Assembly: GCA_002449635.1 (NCBI GenBank)
Contig: DJXF01000026.1
Location: forward strand, 1,040-17,754
Source: Clostridiales bacterium UBA7011
Lineage (GTDB): Bacteria; Bacillota; Clostridia; Oscillospirales; Butyricicoccaceae
Direction of reading: 5' to 3'
DNA: 16,715 bases
Shown here: one piece after another, positions 1 to 7,101 of the stretch
Layout of the letters: every line of letters starts with the position of its first letter
How positions within the stretch are numbered: the first letter of the stretch is position 1
Made by a program: the position numbers and the translations under genes
Notes under the pieces: generated by a model
What the model was told of the DNA's origin: nothing
Seen by the model: only the letters and a program-made list of their open reading frames with translations
The model's database searches: none

Positions 1-584
1 ATCATCTTGCCGAAGTTGACGTACTTATAACCGATGATCTCATCATTCTCATCCAGAGCCAGATCGGTGACATAACCGTCTGTCATCTCCAGATAGCGCG
101 GGCCCTTGTCCTTGGTGCCGTACATGGTGCCGAGCATGGAACGGGTGCCCTTGCCGAGATCCTCCAGACCTGCGCCGATCTGCAGGCCGTCCTCGGAAAA
201 TGCACTCTGGGTGCGGCCGTAAACGATCTGCAGGAACAGTTCTCTCATTGCGGTGTTGATCGCATCACATACGAGGTCGGTGTTCAGTGCCTCCAGAAGG
301 GTCAGTCCCGGAAGAATTTCGGATGCCATTGCTGCGGAATGGGTCATGCCGGAACATCCGAGGGTCTCAACCAGTGCTTCCTCAATGATGCCGTCCTTGA
401 CGTTCAGCGACAGCTTGCAGCAGCCCTGCTGCGGTGCGCACCAGCCGATGCCGTGCGTATAACCGGAAATGTCCTTAACCTCCTTGGCCTTCACCCATTT
501 TGCTTCCTCCGGAATCGGAGCTGCGCCATGATGTACACCTTGGGTTACAGGGCACATGTTCTTTACTTCTGTTGAGTAAATCAT
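1..584 (-). CDS. NifU-like iron-sulfur cluster assembly scaffold protein (3' end beyond window)
   Basis: The first 194 residues are visible; the gene runs off the left edge. The protein begins MIYSTEVKNMCPV and has Cys at 11, 49, 55, 56, 77 and 106. The segment ETLGCSGMTHSAAMASEI around Cys77 resembles the cysteine-containing loop of NifU/IscU-type scaffolds, on which Fe-S clusters are assembled in the cytoplasm. From memory, close relatives in anaerobic Clostridia are annotated as Fe-S scaffold proteins and lie next to a 'GGGtGRT' protein; that neighbour would be off the left edge. The ATG is well placed behind GGAAGGAGA. A sigma-A-like promoter lies about 115 bases upstream, so the gene is probably transcribed alone or first in its operon. 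The exact substrate and partner enzyme are not known to me. Confidence 0.8.
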   Translation of the reverse strand, partial: MIYSTEVKNMCPVTQGVHHGAAPIPEEAKWVKAKEVKDISGYTHGIGWCAPQQGCCKLSLNVKDGIIEEALVETLGCSGMTHSAAMASEILPGLTLLEALNTDLVCDAINTAMRELFLQIVYGRTQSAFSEDGLQIGAGLEDLGKGTRSMLGTMYGTKDKGPRYLEMTDGYVTDLALDENDEIIGYKYVNFGKM

Positions 585-632
585 AAAAATGTCTCCTTCC
601 TTTTCTATCTCAGCAGCCCGCAGAGCGGCTCC

Positions 633-671
633 TGTGTATACACAAAATTGATGCTTCCGCGCCGCGCGGAA
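633..671. promoter_or_regulatory. Two perfect palindromes in the leader of the NifU-like gene
   Basis: Positions 655-671 read TTCCGCGCCGCGCGGAA, a perfect inverted repeat with 8-base arms around one base. Positions 633-644 read TGTGTATACACA, a perfect 12-base palindrome. Both lie downstream of the predicted start of transcription. They could be operator sites for a dimeric regulator or hairpins in the mRNA. No known regulator is recognised. Confidence 0.4.
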
Positions 672-700
672 ATTCTCCTTCGTGTTTCTGATACGTTTAT

Positions 701-729
701 AGTTTAACACAATGACCGGATTCTTTCAA
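701..729 (-). promoter_or_regulatory. Predicted sigma-A promoter for the NifU-like gene
   Basis: On the minus strand a -35 box TTGAAA (724-729) is followed after 17 bases by TAAACT (701-706) as -10 box, a 4 of 6 match. It lies between the potassium channel stop and the NifU-like start and points the right way. Predicted transcription begins near 694 and leaves a leader of about 110 bases. Confidence 0.5.
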
Positions 730-787
730 CACCTATACGGTTATTTCGGCGGCGCAAAAGATACCCAAAACGCACCAAAGATGTACC

Positions 788-1975
788 TTAAACGTCCACA
801 TTCTTTGTATTAGAGATGTTTCGCTTGGTATACAGCAGCACGGTGTCACCCGGCATAAGCCGGAGCGAACCGTTCGGAATCAGTACGCGGCCATTGCGCC
901 GCACCATGACAATGAGAGTCTGCCGGGAGATATCCAGATCGCGGATTCTCTGCCCGACCCACAAATGCTGTGCCCTCAGCGTCAGCTCCTTCAGCGTCAG
1001 CCCGGCATCATCCCGATATCCCTCTGCACCGAGCACAAGGCGGTCTCCCTGCCTGATGACCGTGTTGCCGCGCGGCACGACCACATCACCGCGGCGCTGA
1101 ATCACAGCCAGAATCAGTCCCGGCGGCAGCGGCAGATCCCTGACCGGCTGCTGAATCCACGGATGATTCTCTCCGACCTCCAGCCGGACAAACCGGATGT
1201 CCGCCTCCAGCGAATAATCGTTAAAGCTTTTCAGGCGGGTATATTGCTCGACAAAGCCGGCGGAAAGAATACCGGTCGGAATGGCAACCATACCGACACC
1301 CAGAAACGTGATGATAATGCCGAAAATGCGGCCTGCCGTCGTGATCGGATAGATATCGCCGTATCCGACGGTGAGCAGGGTGGAAACCGCCCACCAGAAA
1401 CCGGAAAACGCATTTCGGAACACCTCCGGCTGCACCTCATGCTCCAGACTGTACATCGCCAGCGAGGACGATGTCATCAGTATGAGTATGATAAAGATGG
1501 AGGATAGAAGCTGGTCTTTTTTCGACTTGATGACGTCACCGATGACGTTAAAGGCATCGTAATACGCATTGATGCGGAACAGCCGGAGAATACGGATGAC
1601 GCGAAACATGCGGAATGCCACCGCGCCCGCCGGAAAAAACACAGGCAGATAATACGGCAGGAACGAAATCAGATCGACAATGCCGGTAAAGGACAAAACA
1701 TATTCCCGCACTGCCTGTTTTCGATTGAGCGCAGGATACAGATATTCCGCCGTCCACACCCGCAAAATATATTCGGCGGTAAAGCTGAGCACCGTTATCA
1801 GTTCAATCGTATCGAGTGCGGATTGATAGGGCTGCGCGCTGTCGAACGTCTCAAAAATGGCGATGAACAGATTGGTCAGCACCATAAAAATAAACCCGAA
1901 GTCGAACAGCCGGCTCTGCCAGTCGTTGGCATTTCCAATCTGTATGATATCAAAAACCCGCTTTTTTTTGACCAT
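788..1975 (-). CDS. Voltage-gated-type potassium channel with two C-terminal RCK_C (TrkA-C) domains
   Basis: This 395-residue membrane protein has the six-helix layout of Kv-like channels. S1 is near 22-43, S2 near 53-72, S3 near 92-111, and an S4-like helix near 118-135 carries regularly spaced Arg (FRMFRVIRILRLFR). S5 is near 155-175, the pore loop holds the potassium filter TVGYGD at 202-207, and S6 is near 213-240. The cytoplasmic tail has two similar beta-rich units, about 250-310 and 320-376, each ending in a PxGxxxxxxGD-type turn (PRGNTVIRQGD and PNGSLRLMPGD). These look like RCK_C ligand-binding domains without an RCK_N domain. The start ATG follows GGGAGGTAAC, and an extended -10 promoter lies upstream. 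Likely role: regulated potassium flux across the cytoplasmic membrane. The ligand and direction of flux cannot be told. Confidence 0.88.
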   Translation of the reverse strand: MVKKKRVFDIIQIGNANDWQSRLFDFGFIFMVLTNLFIAIFETFDSAQPYQSALDTIELITVLSFTAEYILRVWTAEYLYPALNRKQAVREYVLSFTGIVDLISFLPYYLPVFFPAGAVAFRMFRVIRILRLFRINAYYDAFNVIGDVIKSKKDQLLSSIFIILILMTSSSLAMYSLEHEVQPEVFRNAFSGFWWAVSTLLTVGYGDIYPITTAGRIFGIIITFLGVGMVAIPTGILSAGFVEQYTRLKSFNDYSLEADIRFVRLEVGENHPWIQQPVRDLPLPPGLILAVIQRRGDVVVPRGNTVIRQGDRLVLGAEGYRDDAGLTLKELTLRAQHLWVGQRIRDLDISRQTLIVMVRRNGRVLIPNGSLRLMPGDTVLLYTKRNISNTKNVDV

Positions 1976-2042
1976 ACAATGTTACCTCCCGCCATGTGCC
2001 CCCTGCGCACACATCAGGCGAGCGGCGCGGGGGAATATCCTC

Positions 2043-2051
2043 ATTATATCA
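2043..2051 (-). promoter_or_regulatory. Extended -10 promoter for the potassium channel gene
   Basis: The minus strand reads TGATATAAT: a perfect TATAAT (2043-2048) with the upstream TG of an extended -10 element. No good -35 box sits 16-18 bases further upstream, which fits this promoter class. It lies between the terminator at 2092-2121 and the channel start. Confidence 0.6.
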
Positions 2052-2091
2052 TGAATTCGTCTGCATTTCCCGCTTTGGCACGCATTGGCAT

Positions 2092-2121
2092 AAAAAAATC
2101 CGCCCCTGTCGAAGAGCGGAT
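2092..2121 (-). terminator. Rho-independent terminator after the phospholipase C-like gene
   Basis: On the minus strand ATCCGC and GCGGAT form a 6-base stem with a 12-base loop, followed directly by seven T. It starts about 30 bases after the stop codon at 2152 and ends that transcript ahead of the channel promoter. Confidence 0.7.
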
Positions 2122-2151
2122 GTCGGCTGTCTGCAGGCGGACACTTCTGTT

Positions 2152-2775
2152 TTATACCGGATACCCCGCAGGTTTTCTCCCCGAAGCCCGCGGCATGTCC
2201 CCTGCCGGACGGGTCAAGCGGATGACAGCCAGTACGGTGGTGGTCAAAACACGGCAAATATGAATCAAATCGTCGCTGATGCTGTGCAGCGGCTGTGCGG
2301 CATAGCGCCTGTGCTGATCGGTAAGACAGGCAATCAGTGCATCGACCGTCTGCGGCACCTGATCCAGACAGGGCTGAACCCAGCTTTCAAATTTCGCCGC
2401 ATCAATGCGTCTGGAGATGAGAATTCCCGTGCGTTTCTCGTATACATAATGGGCGAACAGCCCGCGGCCATAGATGGTATCGTTGTGCGGAAAGCAGAAA
2501 AAATCTGTCAGATAGTGGCAGATGACACCCAGTTCCTCGCTGAGCCGCGCGCCGTTGCTTGCGCGGATGGAAAAGCGGGCAACAAAATCGCGGATGCGCT
2601 GCATCACCTCGTCGAACATCAGCGACGGGTAATGTCGTTTGGTCAGGTATTCTCCCCTGAGATCCGGTTTGAGATTGCCGAACACAAACGCCTTTCGATC
2701 AAATGAAATGCCGTCTGTCTTTTCCACGAAGTTCAGCAGATAATGTGCAACCGTTGTATGCGACACAGAATCCAT
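2152..2775 (-). CDS. Zinc-dependent phospholipase C-like protein
   Basis: The 207-residue product resembles the Zn_dep_PLPC family common in Clostridia. Conserved-looking metal-ligand candidates are spread through it: His6, His11, Asp38 (in GNLKPD), His48, then the core LGVICHYLTDFFCFPHND with His87, Asp91 and His97, and His109. There is no signal peptide, so it probably stays in the cytoplasm, unlike secreted clostridial alpha-toxin. Most relatives have no tested substrate, so phospholipase activity is only inferred. I chose the ATG at 2775 because AGGAGG lies 7 bases before it; the ATG two codons upstream is only one base from that site, and further extension runs into the promoter region. 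A terminator follows. Its relation to the neighbours is unclear. Confidence 0.72.
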   Translation of the reverse strand: MDSVSHTTVAHYLLNFVEKTDGISFDRKAFVFGNLKPDLRGEYLTKRHYPSLMFDEVMQRIRDFVARFSIRASNGARLSEELGVICHYLTDFFCFPHNDTIYGRGLFAHYVYEKRTGILISRRIDAAKFESWVQPCLDQVPQTVDALIACLTDQHRRYAAQPLHSISDDLIHICRVLTTTVLAVIRLTRPAGDMPRASGRKPAGYPV

Positions 2776-2810
2776 CGGCATTCCTCCTCTCTTTTTGCTG
2801 GCACAAGTGT

Positions 2811-2841
2811 AACATACCCGGCGGACAAAAGATAGCGTCAA
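2811..2841 (-). promoter_or_regulatory. Possible promoter for the phospholipase C-like gene
   Basis: The minus strand has TTGACG (2836-2841) and TATGTT (2811-2816) separated by 19 bases. The -35 box is good, but the spacing is long and the -10 is a 4 of 6 match, so the exact -10 is uncertain. Confidence 0.35.
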
Positions 2842-2890
2842 GGCATGAACAATTTATGAAATTTTCCGGTGTTTCTGCCAAAGGAATGCA

Positions 2891-2938
2891 GAAACCGCTC
2901 CGCATCTTTCCTGATCGGAAAACAGATGGAGCGGCTTC
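2891..2938 (-). terminator. Strong hairpin after the radical SAM gene, probable terminator
   Basis: A long stem pairs CCGCTCC with GGAGCGG and continues with ATCT/AGAT and an inner TTTCC/GGAAA stem. On the minus strand it follows the radical SAM stop codon by about 25 bases, but the T-rich tail is weak (TTTCTGC). On the plus strand six T follow at 2944-2949, although no plus-strand gene ends here. It probably works as the 3' end of the radical SAM transcript. Confidence 0.55.
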
Positions 2939-2963
2939 AAAAATTTTTTAACAAAAAGAACGA

Positions 2964-3833
2964 TCAGAGCGCACGGTAATATTCGCTCTTATAACCGATA
3001 TCGCCGTCCAGCGCATGGCGCAGCACATCGCACAGTGCCTCGCGGTCGCGGTTGAGCGTGCCCTTGAGCGACAAATAATTGGACGCATGATTGGAGCGGA
3101 AAATACTGCCCTCGCTGTCGATGTGCTCGAGCAGCAGCAGCGTTTCCTGTGCGACCTGCGGCGCAGTCAGCAGCTGGAAGGTTCCCGCCTCCCATTCCTT
3201 CTGCAGCGGCGTATCCCCTTCAAACATCAGGGTGAGCAGTCCGATGTACTCCGGCTTCATGCGGGTAAACGCCTCTGCCGTGCCGATGGCGTGCTCGCGC
3301 CATTTCTCTGTGCCGCCCAACCCGCTGATGGCTGTGACAGACAGCTTCATGCCGGCGTCCTTGACCATCTGACCTGCCTGTACAATTTCATCGACTGTCA
3401 CACCCTTGTTGATGTGGGTCAGCACATCGTCACAGCCGGACTCCAGACCGAGATAGATCATTTTCAGTCCGAGCGAACGCAGCAGTCTGAGCTGCTCCGG
3501 CGTCTTGGTCAAAATGCTGCGCGGCGAGCCGTAGCTTGTCACGCGCGTACATTCCGGGATTTTGTCGCGGATGAACCGGAGAATAACCGCGAGATCCTCC
3601 GTGCGGCGCATCAGTGCGTCGCCGTCAGCGAGGAAAATGCGCTCGATATGGCTGTACGCACGGCGCGCGAGCAGAAAGTCCTCCAGAACATCCTGCAGCG
3701 GACGCAGGTGGAACTGCTTCTCCTTGTACATATCACAGAATGTACATTTATTGTGACTGCACCCGACCGTCACCTGTACGATCAGGCTGTACGCCTCACT
3801 GGGCGGACGGAAAACCCGGCCTTCATATCTCAT
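2964..3833 (-). CDS. Radical SAM protein of unknown substrate
   Basis: The 289-residue product starts MRYEGRVFRPPSEAYSLIVQ, a typical opening for this clostridial subfamily. The cluster-binding motif is CSHNKCTFC (Cys25, Cys30, Cys33), spaced CX4CX2C rather than the usual CX3CX2C. Other radical SAM barrel marks follow: IFLADGDAL, VTSYGSPRSIL, MIYLGLESG and the glycine-rich LSVTAISGLGG. It should bind a 4Fe-4S cluster and cleave S-adenosylmethionine in the cytoplasm. I see no cobalamin-binding or SPASM domain, so the reaction is unknown. The ATG at 3833 is preferred: AGGAGG lies 12 bases upstream, rather far, and a TTG-start extension to 3869 would run over that ribosome site and into the terminator stem. 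No promoter is visible between the upstream terminator and this start. Confidence 0.85.
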   Translation of the reverse strand: MRYEGRVFRPPSEAYSLIVQVTVGCSHNKCTFCDMYKEKQFHLRPLQDVLEDFLLARRAYSHIERIFLADGDALMRRTEDLAVILRFIRDKIPECTRVTSYGSPRSILTKTPEQLRLLRSLGLKMIYLGLESGCDDVLTHINKGVTVDEIVQAGQMVKDAGMKLSVTAISGLGGTEKWREHAIGTAEAFTRMKPEYIGLLTLMFEGDTPLQKEWEAGTFQLLTAPQVAQETLLLLEHIDSEGSIFRSNHASNYLSLKGTLNRDREALCDVLRHALDGDIGYKSEYYRAL

Positions 3834-3867
3834 CGCGTGACAGCACCTCCTGTATGTTTTTTGGCAC

Positions 3868-3904
3868 AAAAAGCAGGCGGAGCGCCGCGCACGCGTGCTC
3901 CGCC
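3868..3904 (-). terminator. Terminator between the hendecad-repeat gene and the radical SAM gene
   Basis: On the minus strand GGCGGAGC (3897-3904) pairs with GCTCCGCC (3876-3883), an 8-base GC-rich stem, followed by CTTTTTG. It begins about 20 bases after the repeat-protein stop codon. The radical SAM start lies only 34 bases further on. Confidence 0.75.
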
Positions 3905-3922
3905 CGACTGAATTTTTCAGGA

Positions 3923-4339
3923 TTATTCTTCCTCAAGAGCCTCTTCCACTGCTTCGACCATATCCTCTGCCTTGTCCTCGACCGCTTCGGCAGCAGCTTC
4001 CGCAGCCTCAGCTGCTTCTTCTGCCTTGTCCTCGACTGCTTCGGCGACTTCGTCCGCCTTCTCCTCGACAGCTTCAGCAGCATCCTCGAGCTTTTCCTCC
4101 ATGGTGACCTGCTCTTCCGCGTTTTCGCACGCATCTGTGCACTCACATGCCTCACATGCGTTCTCCGCGTTCATATCGTCCAGCTCACTCATCGCCTTCA
4201 GCTCGGCCTCGTGATAAACCTGTTCGCTCTTGCTGCGGCGATATGCGGCTACGCCCACAGCAACTGCACCTGCGACGGCGCCGGCAGCAGCAACGCCCAA
4301 ACCAATCTTCTTTTTCGCATCGTTCTTTTTGGTACTCAT
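3923..4339 (-). CDS. Small membrane-anchored acidic protein with 11-residue helical repeats
   Basis: I do not recognise a named family for this 138-residue protein. A lysine-rich start (MSTKKNDAKKK) leads into one glycine/alanine-rich membrane helix at about 12-33, followed by YRRSK, which suggests the C-terminal part stays in the cytoplasm. A cysteine cluster CEACECTDAC (Cys62, 65, 67, 71) comes next. Residues 79-138 are a very acidic Ala/Glu/Lys helix made of 11-residue units starting at 79, 90, 101, 119 and 130, with one 7-residue insert at 112. The consensus is roughly A-V-E-E/D-K-A-E/D-E/D-x-A-E. The layout resembles YtxH-like stress proteins and LEA-type helices, but this is only resemblance. 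ATG follows AAGGAG by 9 bases. The gene has its own promoter and terminator. Confidence 0.78.
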   Translation of the reverse strand: MSTKKNDAKKKIGLGVAAAGAVAGAVAVGVAAYRRSKSEQVYHEAELKAMSELDDMNAENACEACECTDACENAEEQVTMEEKLEDAAEAVEEKADEVAEAVEDKAEEAAEAAEAAAEAVEDKAEDMVEAVEEALEEE

Positions 4340-4460
4340 TGCAAAAAACTCCTTCTCGTCGCCGCGGTACTCCGCGGATCATGATATCGATTTTTTCTCC
4401 GCCGGACTGAAGCGGCAGCGTGTCATCCGGCTTTCACATTTTTCCGTTTGGAATGGTTAT

Positions 4461-4490
4461 ATGTTACCACATTTCCGTTGATTCTGTCAA
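4461..4490 (-). promoter_or_regulatory. Sigma-A promoter for the hendecad-repeat gene
   Basis: The minus strand has a perfect -35 TTGACA (4485-4490), an 18-base spacer and an extended -10, TGGTAACAT (hexamer TAACAT at 4461-4466). Transcription would start near 4454, leaving a structured leader of about 115 bases. Confidence 0.65.
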
Positions 4491-4581
4491 TCATTCCATA
4501 AAATATTCCCAAAGGTTGTACATCTTTTCCCCGTTTTCACAGCAAATGCACCAAGATTTGCTCATCTGTGAAGTTTGCCAA

Positions 4582-4609
4582 TTGACGAAAAAAATGAACG
4601 TGCTATAAT
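4582..4609 (+). promoter_or_regulatory. Sigma-A promoter for the aromatic-acid-exporter-like gene
   Basis: TTGACG (4582-4587), a 16-base spacer and a perfect TATAAT (4604-4609) preceded by TGC as an extended -10. It faces away from the repeat-protein promoter. Confidence 0.75.
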
Positions 4610-4701
4610 GAGCCCGATTTCAAACGATACAACCGCATCATGCAGCAGGCGAGATTCCGCTGAACAGGCCGCGCGGTGCTGACGAAAAATAGGAGAAAAG
4701 C

Positions 4702-5619
4702 ATGACTGCCGAAAAGAAAAAACTTCCGTTCCATCTGGGAATGCGGACGGTGAAAAGTGCACTTGCCGTCGGGCTTGCCCTGTTTGCCGGCTATGCCATC
4801 AAAAGTGAATATCCGCCGTTTCTCGCCATCGGTGCACTCGGCGCGATGCAGGCATCCATCACCGAGTCGCTGCGCGAAACACGCGATCTGATGCTCGGCA
4901 ATCTGGTCGGTGCACTGCTGGCCATGGCGTTTACCGCTTACAGTCCCGGGCATCCCGCACTCTCCGCAGGCATCGGCGTCGCGGTGATGATTGTCGTGTG
5001 CAACAGCCTGCACATGGCTCCCTCCACGACCAGTCTGGCGTGTGTTGTCTTCTGCTGCTGTCTGACCGATCTGCTCTCATCGGGCAATCCGTTTTACGGT
5101 CTGCTTCGATTCCGCGACACGGTAATCGGCACGCTCATTGCCCTCGCGGTCAACATGCTCATTCGCCCGTACAGCGGCGCGCCGCACACGCGAAGCGATA
5201 TCAAGAAGGCGCAGCAGGCGATGCTCCCGCTGCTCGAACAGCGTGTGCTGCGCGGACGAATTCCCGATCTGCACGATCTGCGCGCCCGCATCAACGATCT
5301 CGACCGCAGTGTCACCACGCTGCTCGACGAGCGCATGAACAAGTCGCTCACCAAGGCGCAGGTCGCGCATCTGCGCGGCTGCCAGCAGCTGCTGTGGAAA
5401 ATGCGCGACGCACTCATCGGCATCTGCTGCATCGACAGCATGCCCCGTCCGTCAGAGGAGAATCTCGCGCGCATGCAGGCGCTCGGTCTGACACCCGGCG
5501 ACGGACAGCCCGATATTCTGGACGGTGTCTGTCTGCCGGAAGATGCCGTCGTTTTCAACTATTATCTCAAGGTATTTCTCGACGCCAATGACTACCTGAC
5601 TCAGCTGATTGAGCTGTAA
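4702..5619 (+). CDS. Aromatic acid exporter / FUSC-type membrane protein
   Basis: The 305-residue product has five or six hydrophobic helices in the first half, roughly at 18-35, 39-56, 62-80, 86-105, 108-125 and 138-156, including PPFLAIGALGAMQASITES. A mainly helical, charged cytoplasmic second half follows (about 160-305). Size and layout match the aromatic acid exporter 1 family (YqjA/YgaE-like, FUSC superfamily) of Firmicutes. Family members are proposed efflux proteins, but few have known substrates, so transport of aromatic acids is only family-based inference. The ATG follows AGGAGA by 6 bases. It is the only plus-strand gene in the window, has its own strong promoter, and converges on eno across a shared terminator. 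Confidence 0.8.
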   Translation: MTAEKKKLPFHLGMRTVKSALAVGLALFAGYAIKSEYPPFLAIGALGAMQASITESLRETRDLMLGNLVGALLAMAFTAYSPGHPALSAGIGVAVMIVVCNSLHMAPSTTSLACVVFCCCLTDLLSSGNPFYGLLRFRDTVIGTLIALAVNMLIRPYSGAPHTRSDIKKAQQAMLPLLEQRVLRGRIPDLHDLRARINDLDRSVTTLLDERMNKSLTKAQVAHLRGCQQLLWKMRDALIGICCIDSMPRPSEENLARMQALGLTPGDGQPDILDGVCLPEDAVVFNYYLKVFLDANDYLTQLIEL

Positions 5620-5640
5620 GGATCACCGCACACAAAATGA

Positions 5641-5669
5641 GGGGCTGCCTCCGCAGGGAGGGCAGCCCC
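5641..5669. terminator. Bidirectional terminator between the exporter gene and eno
   Basis: GGGGCTGCC (5641-5649) pairs with GGCAGCCCC (5661-5669), a perfect 9-base stem with an 11-base loop. On the plus strand it is followed by TTTCGTCTGTT; on the minus strand by TCATTTTGTG. It lies 21 bases after the plus-strand stop and 24 bases after the eno stop, so it probably serves both converging genes, though both T-tracts are imperfect. Confidence 0.75.
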
Positions 5670-5693
5670 TTTCGTCTGTTCATCCGGCGGAAC

Positions 5694-7007
5694 TCAGTGC
5701 AGATGAAACAACGCCTTTTTTCCCGGATAAATCGCCTGACTGTCCAGCTCCTCCTCAATGCGAAGCAGCTGATTGTACTTCGCCACGCGGTCCGTGCGCG
5801 ACGGTGCGCCGGTCTTGATCTGTCCGGCGTTGAGCGCAACGGCGAGGTCGGCAATCGTGGTGTCCTCTGTCTCGCCCGAGCGGTGGGAAATGACCGCCGT
5901 GTAGCCGGCGCGGTGTGCCATCATCACCGCATCCATCGTCTCGGTGAGCGTACCGATCTGATTGACCTTGATGAGGATGGAATTGGCAACGCCAAGGTCA
6001 ATGCCGCGGCGCAGGCGGGTGGTATTTGTGACAAACAGATCATCACCGACCAGCTGAATGCGCCTGCCGAGCAGCTGTGTCAGCTGCTTCCAGCCTTCCC
6101 AGTCCTCCTCGGCAACGCCGTCCTCCAGCGATACAATCGGGTATTTTTCGACCAGCCTGCCCCAATAGGCAACCAGTTCCTCGCGCGTCATGCGTGTGCC
6201 CGCCTTCGGCAGCCGATAATAGCCGCCCTCCTCGGCAACATACCATTCGGAAGACGCCGCATCGATCGCAATAGAGAAATCCTGCCCCGGCTGATAGCCC
6301 GCCGTCTTGATCGCACGGACGATGACCGCCAGTGCATCCTCATCGCTCTCCAGATCGGGTGCAAAGCCGCCTTCATCTCCGACGCCGGCAGCCGGTGTGC
6401 CGTTTTCCTTCAGCACATCCTTCAGGCAGTGAAAGACCTCTGCGCACATGCGCAGCGCTGTGCGGAAACTCGGCGCAGACACCGGCATAATCATAAATTC
6501 CTGAATATCGACATTGTTGGATGCGTGCGCGCCGCCGTTGAGAATATTCATCATCGGGACGGGCAGCATTTTGCTGTTCACGCCGCCGAGATAGGTGTAG
6601 AGCGGCAGGCCGAGCGCCTCCGCCGCCGCGTGTGCCGCAGCTAAGCTGACGCCGAGAATCGCATTGGCTCCGAGCCGCGATTTATTCGGTGTGCCGTCGA
6701 GCGCGATCATGGCCGCATCCAGCTCCGGCTGATTGGCGGCATCCATTCCGATGACTGCCTCTGCCAGCTCGCCGTTGACCGCCTCCACTGCTTTGGTGAC
6801 ACCCTTTCCGCCGTAGCGCACATCCTCGCCGTCACGCAGCTCACACGCCTCATATTGCCCGGTCGAAGCACCGGACGGCACCGAGGCGCGGCCGACCACG
6901 AGACCGCTCTCTCCCTCAGCATATACCTCAACCTCTACGGTCGGGTTGCCGCGGGAGTCGAGGATTTCGCGGCCGACCACATCCACAATTTCGATTGGTT
7001 TTTTCAT
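5694..7007 (-). CDS. eno: Enolase
   Basis: Cytoplasmic enolase converts 2-phosphoglycerate to phosphoenolpyruvate in glycolysis, using magnesium. The 437-residue length is normal. All key residues can be placed: His161 in GGAHASNN, Glu170, Glu212 in GDEGGFAPD, metal ligands Asp249, Glu295 and Asp322, Lys347 in SILIKVNQIGTLTET, His375-Arg376-Ser377 in ISHRSGETED, and Lys398 in IKTGAPSRTDR. The N-terminal mobile loop SGASTGQYEA is present. The ATG at 7007 opens MKKPIEIVD and follows AAGGAG by 10 bases; a longer frame upstream has no ribosome site. It is the last gene of the pgk-tpiA-gpmI-eno cluster, 94 bases after gpmI, and ends at a shared terminator. Confidence 0.97.
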   Translation of the reverse strand: MKKPIEIVDVVGREILDSRGNPTVEVEVYAEGESGLVVGRASVPSGASTGQYEACELRDGEDVRYGGKGVTKAVEAVNGELAEAVIGMDAANQPELDAAMIALDGTPNKSRLGANAILGVSLAAAHAAAEALGLPLYTYLGGVNSKMLPVPMMNILNGGAHASNNVDIQEFMIMPVSAPSFRTALRMCAEVFHCLKDVLKENGTPAAGVGDEGGFAPDLESDEDALAVIVRAIKTAGYQPGQDFSIAIDAASSEWYVAEEGGYYRLPKAGTRMTREELVAYWGRLVEKYPIVSLEDGVAEEDWEGWKQLTQLLGRRIQLVGDDLFVTNTTRLRRGIDLGVANSILIKVNQIGTLTETMDAVMMAHRAGYTAVISHRSGETEDTTIADLAVALNAGQIKTGAPSRTDRVAKYNQLLRIEEELDSQAIYPGKKALFHLH

Positions 7008-7101
7008 GTTTGGACTTCTCCTTTCGGCTGTCAGCGACCGCCCCAAACGGGCAGACCGCAGCGCTTGAATCTGTTGTACGCAAGCACCCAGCCGATTCCG
7101 G

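Larger units (their letters stand above)
4340..4701. other. Intergenic region between divergent genes
   Basis: This 362-base gap holds two outward-facing promoters, listed separately. The leader of the repeat-protein gene contains a CCGCGG-AGTA-CCGCGG hairpin (4362-4377) 7 bases before the ribosome site, and a GCCGGA/TCCGGC stem (4401-4431). Between the promoters (4491-4581) and in the plus-strand leader (4617-4690) I see no recognisable feature. Confidence 0.5.

Noticed and set aside
730..787. Possible terminator after the potassium channel gene
   Set aside because: Only a weak 5-bp GGTGC/GCGCC pairing with no T-tract; not enough to call.
1962..1969. Run of eight A in the second to fifth codons of the channel gene, as a possible slippage or phase-variation site
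   Set aside because: It encodes the expected Lys-rich start in frame, and eight bases is a modest run; one sequence cannot show variation.
3960..4100. Short direct DNA repeats resembling a minisatellite or array
   Set aside because: They encode the 11-residue protein repeats in frame and have no spacers, so this is not a CRISPR array or mobile element.
7008..7101. Possible separate eno promoter or terminator in the gpmI-eno gap
   Set aside because: Only a weak GCCC/GGGC hairpin and no -35/-10 pair seen; eno most likely depends on the pgk promoter.
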